Origin: Streptomyces gardneri
Lineage (GTDB): Bacteria > Actinomycetota > Actinomycetes > Streptomycetales > Streptomycetaceae
Assembly: GCF_006539185.1 (NCBI RefSeq)
Contig: NZ_BJMN01000056.1
Coordinates: forward strand, 1-56,649
Direction of reading: 5' to 3'
Length of the DNA stretch: 56,649 nt
In this document: positions 1-8,222 of the stretch, piece by piece
Layout: every line of letters begins with the position of its first letter
Position numbering within the stretch: position 1 is the first letter of the stretch
The notes under the pieces: model-generated
What the model saw: the letters and a program-made list of their open reading frames with translations, nothing else
Database searches by the model: none
Told to the model about the DNA's origin: nothing
Made by a program: the position numbers and the translations under genes

Positions 1-1
1 G

Positions 2-1879
2 GCGGGGGCGTCCGCCGCCCCCGGAGCGCCCGCCTCTTCCGGGCCACCCGCCTCTCCCGGCTCTCCCGCCTCGCCCGCTGAGGCGGGCGGCGGCCCGGGC
101 GGCGGGGCCGGCTCCCCCGGCGCCGCGGGCATCGCCGTCGCCGTGTCCGCGCAGAGCCCCGGCGCGGGCCGCGGCCCCGAGGGCGCCGCGCGGCGCGAGG
201 GCGAGCGGCTGCGGTTCGTCGGGGCCGCGACCCGGCGGATCGCGCGCGGGCTCGACCTCGACGAGATCGTGCTCGGCCTGTGCCGGGCGACCGTGCCCAC
301 CTTCTCCGACGAGATCCTGGTCTACCTGCGCGATCCGCTGCCGGTGGGCGACGAGCGCCCGGTGGCGCCCTTCGTCCTACGGCTGCGCCGCACCGACCGG
401 CTCCGGTTAAGCGAACTGGAGGGCGAGGAGCTCGTCCTCGTACCCGATCCGGATCCGACCCCCGCGGCCGAACTCTGCGAGGTGCGGTCCGGTGGGGCGC
501 TCGCCGAGGTACTGCGCGGCGTGCGGCCGGTCTTCGGCGACTCCGCCGCCGCCAAGACCGCGCTGGCCGAGCTCCTCGGCCCCGAGCATCCGCTGCCCGG
601 CGGGCTGCGGGCGGTCCTCGCCCCGCTGCGCGGCCGGCGCCGGGTGATCGGCGCCGCCGTCTTCCTGCGCCGCCCCGAGCGGGCCGGTTTTGAGCCGAAC
701 GACCTGCTCGTCGCGGCGCAGCTGGCGACGCACACGGCGCTCGGCATCGACAAGGCCGTCCTGTACGGCCGGGAGGCGTACATCGCGGACGAGCTCCAGC
801 GGACGATGCTGCCGGACTCCCTCCCGCAGCCGACCGGTGTCCGGCTCGCCTCGCGCTACCTCCCGGCCGCGGAGACGGCCCGGGTCGGCGGCGACTGGTA
901 CGACGCGATCCCGCTGCCCGGCAGCCGGGTCGCGCTGGTCGTCGGCGACGTCATGGGCCACTCGATGACCTCGGCGGCGATCATGGGGCAGCTGCGGACC
1001 ACCGCGCAGACCCTGGCCGGGCTCGACCTGCCGCCGCAGGAGGTCCTGCACCACCTGGACGAGCAGGCGCAGCGGCTCGGCGAGAACCGGATGGCCACCT
1101 GTATGTACGCGGTGTACGACCCGGTCTCGCACCGGATCACCGTGGCCAACGCCGGGCATCCGCCGCCGATACTGCTCCACCTCGGCGGGCGCGCCGAGGT
1201 GCTGCGGGTGCCGCCCGGCGCCCCGATCGGGGTCGGCGGCGTCGACTTCGAGGCGGTCGAGCTGGACGCCCCTGCGGGCGCGACGCTGCTGCTGTACACG
1301 GACGGTCTGGTGGAGTCCCGGCTGCGGGACGTCTGGACCGGGATCGAGCAGCTGCGGGAGCGTCTGGCGGCGACCGCGCAGCTGACGGGCCCGGACCACT
1401 CGCCGCCTCTTGAGGCGCTGTGCGACGACGTCCTGGACATGCTGGGTCCGGGCGACCGGGACGACGACATCGCGCTGCTCGCGGCCCGTTTCGAAGGGAT
1501 CGCGCCGAGCGACGTGGCGTACTGGTTCCTGGAGCCGGAGGACGCGGCCCCCGGCCGCGCCCGGCGGCTCGCCCGGCGGGCGCTCGCCCGCTGGGACCTG
1601 GAGGAGCTGACGGACTCGGTCGAGCTGCTGATCAGCGAGGTCGTGACGAACGCCGTGCGGTACGCGGAGCGGCCGGTGACCCTGCGGCTCCTCCGGACGG
1701 ACGTGCTCCGCTGCGAGGTCGGCGACGACTCGCCGCAGCTGCCCCGGCAGCGGCGGGCGCGGGACACGGACGAGGGCGGTCGCGGTCTGTTCCTGGTGAA
1801 CCGGCTGGCCAGGCGGTGGGGGGCGACCCGGCTGTCGGGCGGCAAGGTCGTCTGGTTCGAACTGGCCACGCGCGGCTGA
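2..1879 (+). CDS. SpoIIE/PP2C-type protein serine phosphatase with GAF-like and HATPase domains (5' end outside window)
   Basis: Probably dephosphorylates an anti-sigma-factor antagonist in a partner-switching pathway and may also carry an anti-sigma kinase activity. The reading frame is open from base 2, encoding an Ala/Pro/Gly-rich linker, so the true start is probably upstream; GTG 143 is the first usable in-window start (578 aa). Counting from that GTG, residues about 20-210 look like a GAF sensor, 215-440 are the PP2C/SpoIIE domain (LQRTMLP, GGDWYD near 250, GDVMGH, LYTDGLVE), and 455-575 are a HATPase of the RsbW type (SEVVTNAVRYA near 494, GGRGL near 545). Codon 89 is TTA (407-409), a rare bldA-dependent codon in Streptomyces. 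It is convergent with the PBP gene. The domain calls are firm; the ligand and partner are unknown. Confidence 0.9.
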   Translation, partial: AGASAAPGAPASSGPPASPGSPASPAEAGGGPGGGAGSPGAAGIAVAVSAQSPGAGRGPEGAARREGERLRFVGAATRRIARGLDLDEIVLGLCRATVPTFSDEILVYLRDPLPVGDERPVAPFVLRLRRTDRLRLSELEGEELVLVPDPDPTPAAELCEVRSGGALAEVLRGVRPVFGDSAAAKTALAELLGPEHPLPGGLRAVLAPLRGRRRVIGAAVFLRRPERAGFEPNDLLVAAQLATHTALGIDKAVLYGREAYIADELQRTMLPDSLPQPTGVRLASRYLPAAETARVGGDWYDAIPLPGSRVALVVGDVMGHSMTSAAIMGQLRTTAQTLAGLDLPPQEVLHHLDEQAQRLGENRMATCMYAVYDPVSHRITVANAGHPPPILLHLGGRAEVLRVPPGAPIGVGGVDFEAVELDAPAGATLLLYTDGLVESRLRDVWTGIEQLRERLAATAQLTGPDHSPPLEALCDDVLDMLGPGDRDDDIALLAARFEGIAPSDVAYWFLEPEDAAPGRARRLARRALARWDLEELTDSVELLISEVVTNAVRYAERPVTLRLLRTDVLRCEVGDDSPQLPRQRRARDTDEGGRGLFLVNRLARRWGATRLSGGKVVWFELATRG

Positions 1880-1894
1880 GCATCCCTGAAGACG

Positions 1895-1938
1895 ACATGA
1901 CGGTGGCCGGACCCCGCGGGGTCCGGCCACCGTCATGT
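1895..1938. terminator. Bidirectional terminator between phosphatase and PBP genes
   Basis: A perfect 21-bp stem (1895-1915 with 1918-1938) has only GC as its centre, so it is a 44-nt near-continuous palindrome. It lies between two convergent genes, 16 bp after one stop and 25 bp before the other. There is no U-tract, as is usual in Streptomyces. Confidence 0.85.
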
Positions 1939-1962
1939 CATGCCGTCCTCACGCCCTCGCCG

Positions 1963-4224
1963 TCACCGGCCCGGGCGCTGCGTGCCGCTGTTGCCCGTCT
2001 GCCCCTCTTCCGGGTCCGGGTCCGGCGGCTGGACGGTCGTCGGACCGGTCGTCGGCGGCTCGGTCGTCGGCGGCGGCGTGGTCGGATCCTGGGTCGGCGG
2101 CGTGGTGACGGGGTCGCGCGTCGGCTCCGGCGGCGTGGTGACGGGGTCGCGCGTCGGCTCCGGCGGCGTGGTGCCCGTGGAGGTCGGCGGGGGCGTCGGG
2201 TCCGGGGACTCGGTGGTCGGCTCCTCGGTCGGCTCCTCCGACGTCTCGGAGGTCCCGGTGGGCTCCGGGTCCGGCTCGTAGGTGGCCGTGTTGTCGGTCT
2301 CCAGGTCGAACTCGGCGTCGGAGCCGCCGCCGAGTGCGCTGGTGGTGTAGTCGCCCCAGATCTGCGCGGGGGTGCGGCCACCGTTGGCGCGGCCCTCGTT
2401 GATGGTGTTGGTCAGGGTGACCTGGTTGCCCTTGGTGTCCTCGCCGAAGAGGCCGACGGCGGTGACGAGTTCGGGGGTGTAGCCCACGAACCAGGCGGAA
2501 CGGTTGTTCTCGGAGGTGCCGGTCTTGCCCGCGGCCTGGTAGTCGCCGGCGGCGCGGAAGCCGGAGCCGCTCTGCACGACGCCCTGCATGGCCTTGGTGA
2601 CGGTGTCGGCGGCCTCGCGGCTGATGACCTGGCTGCCGATCGCGTCCGCGGGCTCCAGCTTGCGGTCCTTGTGCGTGGCGGCCTTCACCAGGGTCGGGGT
2701 GACCCGCTTGCCGTGGTTGTCGAGCGTGGCGTACACGCCGGCCATGTCCATGGTCGAGGCGCCCATGGTGCCGAGGGACATGGCGGGGGTCTCGCCGAAG
2801 TCCTGGCCGTCCTTCATGCCGAGGGCGAGGGCGGTCTTCTTGGTCTTGGCCGGGGTGACGTCGACGATCATCTGGGCGAAGACCGAGTTGATGGACTTGT
2901 TGGTGGCCTTCTGGACGGTGACGGGGCCGTAGCTGTAGTCGTCCTCGTTCTCGGGCGCGAAGTCGATGTCGCTGCCGACGACCTTCCGCTGGCTGTTGCC
3001 GTCGTAGATCGTGCCGAGACCTATGGTCTGCCCGTCCTGGGTCTCCGCCATGTTGTCGAGGGCGGAGGCGAGGACGATCGGCTTGAACGTCGAGGCGGGC
3101 TGGTAGTCGCGGCGGGTCGCGTTGGACATCCAGTGCTGGGTGGCGCCGACGCCGCCGTACATGGCGACGACCGCGCCGCTCTTCGGGTCGACGGAGGTGG
3201 CGCCGGCCTGGACGGTGGCCTGCTTCTTGTCGCCCTTGCGGTCGAGCTTGGCCTCCAGCTGCCGGTCGACGGCCTTGACGAGGTCCTTCTGCTTCTTCTC
3301 GTCGATGTTGAGGGTGATCGTCCAGCCGCCGGCCTTGATGTCCTCCTCGCTGATGCCCTGGCGCATCAGCTCCTGGTTGGCGGCCTCGACGATGTAGCCG
3401 GTCTGGCCCTCCATGCCGGGGGCGGGCTTGGGCTTCTGCGGCACGGGGAACTTCATGCCGGCGCGCTCGGTCTGCGAGAGCCAGTCCTCGCCGACCATGT
3501 TGTCGAGGACGTAGTTCCAGCGCTCCTCGACGAGCTTGCGGCCGGTGGCACTGGCGGAGGTCCAGTCGTACTGGTTGGGCGCCTGGAGCAGCGAGGCGAG
3601 GTAGGCGCCCTGGGCGGTGGTGAGCTGGGTGGCGTCGACGCCGTAGTACGCACGGGCGGCGGCCTGGATGCCGTAGGCGCTGCGCCCGTAGTAGCTCGTG
3701 TTCATGTACCCGGCGAGGATCTCGCCCTTGCTCGTCTCCTGGTCGACCTTGACGGCGATGACCATTTCCTTGAGCTTGCGCGTCGCCGTCTGGTCCTGGC
3801 TCAGGTAGAAGTTCTTGACGTACTGCTGGGTGATGGTCGAACCACCCTGCTTGCCCTGGCCGGTGAGGGTCGACCAGGCGGCGCGCGTGGTGCCCTTGAT
3901 GTCGACGCCGTTGTCCCGGTAGAAGCTCTTGTTCTCGGCGGCGACGAAGGCCTTCTGGACCTTCTCGGGGATCTTCTCCAGGCCGACGATCTCGCGGTTG
4001 ATCTGGCCGGTGCGGGCGAGGATCTTGCCGTTGGCGTACTTGTAGATGTTGCTCTGCATGGTCGCCTCGGCGTTGGCCGTCGGCACGGGGACCAGGAGGT
4101 AGACGACGTACAGGGCGCCCATGGCCAGCAGGCAGAACACGAAGAAGGTGCCCAGGAGCTTCTTCCAGGAGAAGAAGCGGCGTATGCCGCGTCTCTTCGC
4201 CTTGCTCTTGTCCGGTCGGCCCAT
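1963..4224 (-). CDS. Class A penicillin-binding protein (transglycosylase/transpeptidase)
   Basis: Bifunctional peptidoglycan synthase of 753 aa. A basic cytoplasmic N-terminus is followed by one membrane anchor at about residues 24-46. The GT51 transglycosylase domain (about 60-235) carries AAENKSFYRDNGVD near 94 and GGSTITQQYVKN. The transpeptidase domain (about 300-620) carries STFK near 378, SxN as SIN, and KTGT near 567. The last ~110 residues are a Pro/Thr/Glu-rich extracellular tail with an exact 11-residue duplication. ATG at 4224 is the start that includes the basic N-terminus before the anchor. The gene is monocistronic between two terminating or divergent contexts. It is a confident family call; which PBP paralogue it is cannot be decided from sequence alone. 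Confidence 0.95.
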   Translation of the reverse strand: MGRPDKSKAKRRGIRRFFSWKKLLGTFFVFCLLAMGALYVVYLLVPVPTANAEATMQSNIYKYANGKILARTGQINREIVGLEKIPEKVQKAFVAAENKSFYRDNGVDIKGTTRAAWSTLTGQGKQGGSTITQQYVKNFYLSQDQTATRKLKEMVIAVKVDQETSKGEILAGYMNTSYYGRSAYGIQAAARAYYGVDATQLTTAQGAYLASLLQAPNQYDWTSASATGRKLVEERWNYVLDNMVGEDWLSQTERAGMKFPVPQKPKPAPGMEGQTGYIVEAANQELMRQGISEEDIKAGGWTITLNIDEKKQKDLVKAVDRQLEAKLDRKGDKKQATVQAGATSVDPKSGAVVAMYGGVGATQHWMSNATRRDYQPASTFKPIVLASALDNMAETQDGQTIGLGTIYDGNSQRKVVGSDIDFAPENEDDYSYGPVTVQKATNKSINSVFAQMIVDVTPAKTKKTALALGMKDGQDFGETPAMSLGTMGASTMDMAGVYATLDNHGKRVTPTLVKAATHKDRKLEPADAIGSQVISREAADTVTKAMQGVVQSGSGFRAAGDYQAAGKTGTSENNRSAWFVGYTPELVTAVGLFGEDTKGNQVTLTNTINEGRANGGRTPAQIWGDYTTSALGGGSDAEFDLETDNTATYEPDPEPTGTSETSEEPTEEPTTESPDPTPPPTSTGTTPPEPTRDPVTTPPEPTRDPVTTPPTQDPTTPPPTTEPPTTGPTTVQPPDPDPEEGQTGNSGTQRPGR
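2096..2173. repeat. 33-bp direct repeat in the PBP tail
   Basis: Two exact 33-bp copies (2096-2128, 2129-2161) plus a 12-bp partial third copy encode TPPEPTRDPVT twice in the Pro/Thr-rich C-terminal tail. The copies are identical at nucleotide level, which suggests recent slippage or duplication. Confidence 0.9.
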
Positions 4225-4476
4225 GGGTCCTGTCGCTCCAGTCGTCGTGTGTCTCGGCGCCTCGGCTGTCCGGCGTCCACCTCGGATCAGCTCAGCAAGC
4301 TAACACCGACGATGCAGACAAAGGGCAACCGATCACGCCTTTTCCGGACGTGAGAATCAGCACCCACCCCCAGAGGAACCGACGCTCGAAAGAGCCCGAT
4401 GGTTGCCTCTTCGAGCCCTCCGAACCGGGCGCGCCCCAGGGGTCCCGCTCCCCGCCAGGTCACTATGCACACCGCG

Positions 4477-4493
4477 TATACACCCCGTGTACA
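4477..4493. promoter_or_regulatory. Candidate PadR autoregulatory operator
   Basis: TATACAC-CCC-GTGTACA is a 17-bp imperfect palindrome (TACAC/GTGTA arms perfect) ending 9 bp before the padR-like ATG at 4503. PadR regulators commonly repress their own operon from such sites. Assignment is by position and symmetry only. Confidence 0.45.
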
Positions 4494-4502
4494 GTGACGC
4501 GC

Positions 4503-5027
4503 ATGTCCATCGGTCACGCCCTCCTGGGGCTCCTGGAATCCGGACCGCGCCACGGCTACGACCTCAAGCGCGCCTTCGACGAGCGATTCGGCCACGACCG
4601 GCCCCTGCACTACGGCCAGGTCTACTCGACCATGTCCAGGCTCCTGAAGAACGGCCTGGTCGTCGTCGACGGCATCGAGGCGGGCGGCGGGCCCGAGCGG
4701 AAGCGGTACGCGATCACCGATGCCGGCATCACCGATGTCGCCGCGTGGCTCGCGACCCCCGAGAAGCCCGAGCCGTACCTCCAGTCCACGCTCTACACCA
4801 AGGTCGTCCTGGCGCTGCTCACCGGCCGCGGAGCCGCCGAGCTCCTCGACACCCAGCGTTCCGAGCACCTGCGGCTGATGCGCGAGCTCACCCGGCGCAA
4901 GAAGGACGGCGACCTCGCCGACCAGCTCATCTGCGACCACGCCCTCTTCCACCTGGAAGCGGATCTGCGCTGGCTGGAACTGACCGCCGCCCGCCTCGAC
5001 CGGCTCGCCGAGGAGCTCCACCGATGA
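4503..5027 (+). CDS. PadR-family transcriptional regulator
   Basis: A 174-aa protein with an N-terminal winged helix (SIGHALLGLLESGPRHGYDLKRAFDERF, then YGQVYSTMSRLLKNGLV) and a helical C-terminal Vir/PadR dimerisation region. I chose ATG 4503 because the PadR motif starts immediately after it; an upstream in-frame start at 4350 would add unrelated residues. Its stop overlaps the next ATG (ATGA at 5024). It is the first gene of a PadR - ABC ATPase - FtsX operon, a common layout in which the regulator represses an efflux or membrane-stress transporter until an effector binds. The effector is not predictable. Confidence 0.93.
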   Translation: MSIGHALLGLLESGPRHGYDLKRAFDERFGHDRPLHYGQVYSTMSRLLKNGLVVVDGIEAGGGPERKRYAITDAGITDVAAWLATPEKPEPYLQSTLYTKVVLALLTGRGAAELLDTQRSEHLRLMRELTRRKKDGDLADQLICDHALFHLEADLRWLELTAARLDRLAEELHR

Positions 5028-5725
5028 ACACCGCCCCCCAGGACCCCCGGGTCCCGCTCCTCCGGGCCATCGGCCTCGACAAGGCGTACGGCTCCACGCC
5101 GGCGCTCGCGGGCGCCGACTTCTCCCTGCGCGCCGGCGAGGTCGTCGCCGTCATGGGCCCCTCCGGCTCCGGCAAGTCCACGCTGCTGCACTGCCTGGCC
5201 GGAATCGTGCGCCCCGACGCGGGCACGATCACCTACGACGGACGCGAGCTCACCGCGCTCTCCGACACCGCGCGCAGCGCCCTGCGCCGCACCGACTTCG
5301 GCTTCGTCTTCCAGTTCGGCCAGCTCGTCCCCGAGCTGACCTGCGTCGAGAACGTCGCCCTCCCGCTCCGCCTGAACGGCGAGAAGAGGAAGTCCGCCGA
5401 GGCCAGGGCCGTCGAGTGGCTGGCCCGTCTGGAGGTCGACGACACCGCGGCCAAGCGCCCCGGCGAGATATCCGGCGGCCAGGGGCAGCGCGTCGCCGTC
5501 GCCCGCGCGCTCGTCACCTCCCCGCGGGTGATCTTCGCCGACGAACCGACCGGCGCGCTCGACTCCCTCAACGGCGAACGGGTCATGCGCCTGCTCACCG
5601 ACGCCTCCCGGGACACCGGCGCCGCCGTCGTCCTCGTCACCCACGAGGCCCGGGTCGCCGCGTACTCCGACCGCGAGATCGTCGTACGGGACGGGTCCGT
5701 CCGGGACGCGGAGTGGGCGGTATGA
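5024..5725 (+). CDS. ABC transporter ATP-binding protein (MacB/LolD type)
   Basis: A 233-aa ATPase that energises the FtsX-like permease encoded next. Walker A is GPSGSGKST (near residue 46), the signature ISGGQGQRVAVARAL is near 148, Walker B is VIFADEPTGALD, and the switch histidine is in VTHE. The start is ATG 5024, overlapping the padR stop; the longer upstream frame in the same phase is out-of-frame padR sequence. The stop overlaps the permease start (ATGA at 5722), so translation is coupled across all three genes. Such transporters often handle lipoproteins, peptides or antibiotics; the substrate here is unknown. Confidence 0.95.
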   Translation: MNTAPQDPRVPLLRAIGLDKAYGSTPALAGADFSLRAGEVVAVMGPSGSGKSTLLHCLAGIVRPDAGTITYDGRELTALSDTARSALRRTDFGFVFQFGQLVPELTCVENVALPLRLNGEKRKSAEARAVEWLARLEVDDTAAKRPGEISGGQGQRVAVARALVTSPRVIFADEPTGALDSLNGERVMRLLTDASRDTGAAVVLVTHEARVAAYSDREIVVRDGSVRDAEWAV

Positions 5726-8094
5726 GCCTCGCCACCTGGACCCGCGACCTGGCGCTCGGTGCCCGGTTCGCGGTCACCGGCGGCCGCCCCGGCCTCCTCC
5801 GCACCCTGCTGACCGCGACCGGCGTCGGCTTCGGCGTGGCCCTGCTGCTCCTCGCGGTCTCCCTGCCCAACATGCTCTTCCAGCGGGAGGTACGGGAGGC
5901 CGTCCGCGCCGTCGACGGCAGCGAACAGATCGACTCCCCCCGGGCCGACTCCTTCCTCCACCTCGGCCGGACGACGACCTACCGGGACGACGTCGTCACC
6001 GGACTCCTGGTGACCCCCGAGGGCGACGCGCCGCCGGTACCGCCGGGCACCGCCGAGCTGCCGGCCGCCGGCGAGATGGCCGTCTCCCCGGCGCTCAGCG
6101 AGCTGCTCGACTCCCCCGAGGGCGCCCTCCTCAAGGAGCGGATCCCGTACAAGGTCACCGGAACGATCGGACCGGCCGGCCTGATCGGTCCGAGCGAGCT
6201 GCGGTACGTCGCCCGGGTCGACTTCCTCACCACCGAGAACTTCGACGGGCGTGGCACGCGCTACGGCTGGTCGGTTCCCGAGGAACCGATGAACGCCTTC
6301 CTCGTCCTCCTCGTCATCGTCGCCTGCGTCGTCCTGCTCCTGCCGGTGCTCGTCTTCATCGCGACCGCCGTCCGCTTCGGCGGCGAGCAGCGCGACCGGC
6401 GGCTCGCGGCGCTGCGGCTCGTCGGCGCGGACATCGCGATGACCCGCCGGATCGCGGCCGGCGAGTCCCTCGCGGGCGCGCTGTTCGGCCTCCTGGTGGG
6501 CCTCGGACTCTTCGCCGTGGCACGGCAGTTCGCGGGCGCCTTCACCATCTGGGACGTCAACGCCTTCCCCTCCGACGTCGTGCCGCTGCCCGCGCTCGCC
6601 GTGATCGTCCTCGCCTCGGTCCCGGTCGCCTCGGTCGTGGTCACGCTGTTCGCGCTGCGCGGGGTGGCGATCGAGCCGCTCGGTGTCGTCCGCGTCTCCA
6701 CGCCCCGGCGCCGCAGGCTGTGGTGGCGGCTGCTGCTCCTGGCGGCCGGCGCGGCCCTGCTCGTCCCGCTCATGGGCGAGGTCCAGGTGACCGAGACCCG
6801 CATCGACAGCACGGGCGTCGTCGCCGGCACCACCCTCGCCCTGATCGGCCTCACCACGCTCCTGCCCTGGCTCGTCGAGGCCTTCGTGAAGCGGCTCCAC
6901 TCGGGTCCCGTGGCCTGGCAACTGGCCGTCCGCAGGCTCCAGCTGAGCAGCGGCACCGCGGCCCGCGCGGTCAGCGGCATCGTCGTCGCGGCCACCGGCG
7001 CGATCGCACTCCAGATGCTCTTCCAGGCCATGGAGCGCGACTTCACCGAGCTGACGGGCCAGGACACGTCCCGCGCCCAGATCGCGGTCGGCGCCGACGC
7101 GAGGAACGCCGACGAGGCCCGCGGGATGATCGACCGCATCGCGCGGACCGAAGGCGTCGCCGGTGTCATCGGCGTCATCGAGTCGCGCGTCTGGCGGCCC
7201 GGCCCCCTGAAGGGGTCCGAGGAGTGGGCCCCGACGACCTCGCTCAGGATCGGCGACTGCGCCTCCCTCGGGCAGTTCGCCACGCTCCCCTCCTGCAAGG
7301 ACGGCGACGTCTTCGTCTTCCTCGCGCACGGCGCACAGGGCAACCCGGACGACGCCCAGGTCACCGGCGCCGCGCGGCCCGGGGCCACGGTCGTCCTGCG
7401 CGACCCGCACCCGCACCCGAGCGCCCCGAAGCCCCCGAAGGGCACGCCGCTGCCGCAGTGGCGCATCCCCGCCACGGCCCGGATCGTGGACTCCCGCCCG
7501 GACCCGACGGGCATGTACCAGTACGGCGTCCTCGCCACCCCGTCGGCGATCGACGCCGGGCTCGTCGACGAGCCCGACGCGCAGGCCCTGGTCCGGCTCG
7601 ACCCGGCCGTGCCGGACGCCGCCGACCACGTACGGAACACGGCGGCGGGCATCGACCCGACGTCCTGGGTCCGCGACCTGAAGGACATCCAGCGGGACGC
7701 CGCCTTCTCCAGCGTCCGCACCGGCATCCTGGTCGGCTCCACCCTGACGATGCTCCTGGTGGCGGCCTCGCTCCTGGTCTCGACCCTGGAGCAGCTCAAG
7801 GACCGCAAGCGGCTGCTCTCCTCGCTCGTCGCCTTCGGCACCCGCCGCTCGACCCTGAGCTGGTCGGTCCTGTGGCAGACGGCGGTCCCGATCGTCCTCG
7901 GTCTCGTCCTCGCCGTGGCGGGCGGGCTCGGCCTCGGGGTCGTCCTGCTGAAGATGGGCGGACAACAGGTCCAGGACTGGTGGGCCTTCCTGCCCGTCGT
8001 CGGGATCGGGCTCGCGCTCATCGCGGCCGTGACGCTCCTGAGCATGCCGGTCCTGTGGCGGCTGATGCGGGCGGACGGGCTGCGCACGGAGTAG
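5722..8094 (+). CDS. FtsX-like ABC transporter permease
   Basis: A 790-aa membrane protein. There is one TM near residue 35, a first extracytoplasmic segment, then a group of TM segments (NAFLVLLVIVACVVLLLPVLVFIATAVRF and following), a large second extracytoplasmic domain (about 430-660), and a second FtsX TM block at the C-terminus (ILVGSTLTMLLVAASLLVSTLEQLKDRKRLLSSL). Two FtsX domains in one chain suggest a complete permease working with the upstream ATPase as a homodimeric ATPase on one permease. It starts at ATG 5722 inside the ATPase stop and is followed by a strong terminator. Confidence 0.92.
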   Translation: MSLATWTRDLALGARFAVTGGRPGLLRTLLTATGVGFGVALLLLAVSLPNMLFQREVREAVRAVDGSEQIDSPRADSFLHLGRTTTYRDDVVTGLLVTPEGDAPPVPPGTAELPAAGEMAVSPALSELLDSPEGALLKERIPYKVTGTIGPAGLIGPSELRYVARVDFLTTENFDGRGTRYGWSVPEEPMNAFLVLLVIVACVVLLLPVLVFIATAVRFGGEQRDRRLAALRLVGADIAMTRRIAAGESLAGALFGLLVGLGLFAVARQFAGAFTIWDVNAFPSDVVPLPALAVIVLASVPVASVVVTLFALRGVAIEPLGVVRVSTPRRRRLWWRLLLLAAGAALLVPLMGEVQVTETRIDSTGVVAGTTLALIGLTTLLPWLVEAFVKRLHSGPVAWQLAVRRLQLSSGTAARAVSGIVVAATGAIALQMLFQAMERDFTELTGQDTSRAQIAVGADARNADEARGMIDRIARTEGVAGVIGVIESRVWRPGPLKGSEEWAPTTSLRIGDCASLGQFATLPSCKDGDVFVFLAHGAQGNPDDAQVTGAARPGATVVLRDPHPHPSAPKPPKGTPLPQWRIPATARIVDSRPDPTGMYQYGVLATPSAIDAGLVDEPDAQALVRLDPAVPDAADHVRNTAAGIDPTSWVRDLKDIQRDAAFSSVRTGILVGSTLTMLLVAASLLVSTLEQLKDRKRLLSSLVAFGTRRSTLSWSVLWQTAVPIVLGLVLAVAGGLGLGVVLLKMGGQQVQDWWAFLPVVGIGLALIAAVTLLSMPVLWRLMRADGLRTE

Positions 8095-8107
8095 CCCGTC
8101 GAGCGGA

Positions 8108-8175
8108 TGTACGCCGGGTGGGCGCGGGCACCTGGAGCCGGGGGGCTCCGGGAACCCGCGCCCACCCGGCGTACA
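8108..8175. terminator. Long-stem terminator after the ABC operon
   Basis: A perfect 21-bp stem (8108-8128 with 8155-8175) encloses a 26-nt loop that itself contains a small GGAGCC/GGCTCC hairpin. It lies between the convergent permease and oxyR genes and can serve both directions. Confidence 0.8.
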
Positions 8176-8222
8176 GGCGTCGGAAAGCCGGCCCGCCACC
8201 CGTCCGGCTCGCCCGCGGGAGG

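Noticed and set aside
1420..4353. 977-codon plus-strand open frame
   Set aside because: It lies antisense to the penicillin-binding protein and overlaps the phosphatase gene; its Gly/Val/Arg-rich composition is a by-product of high GC.
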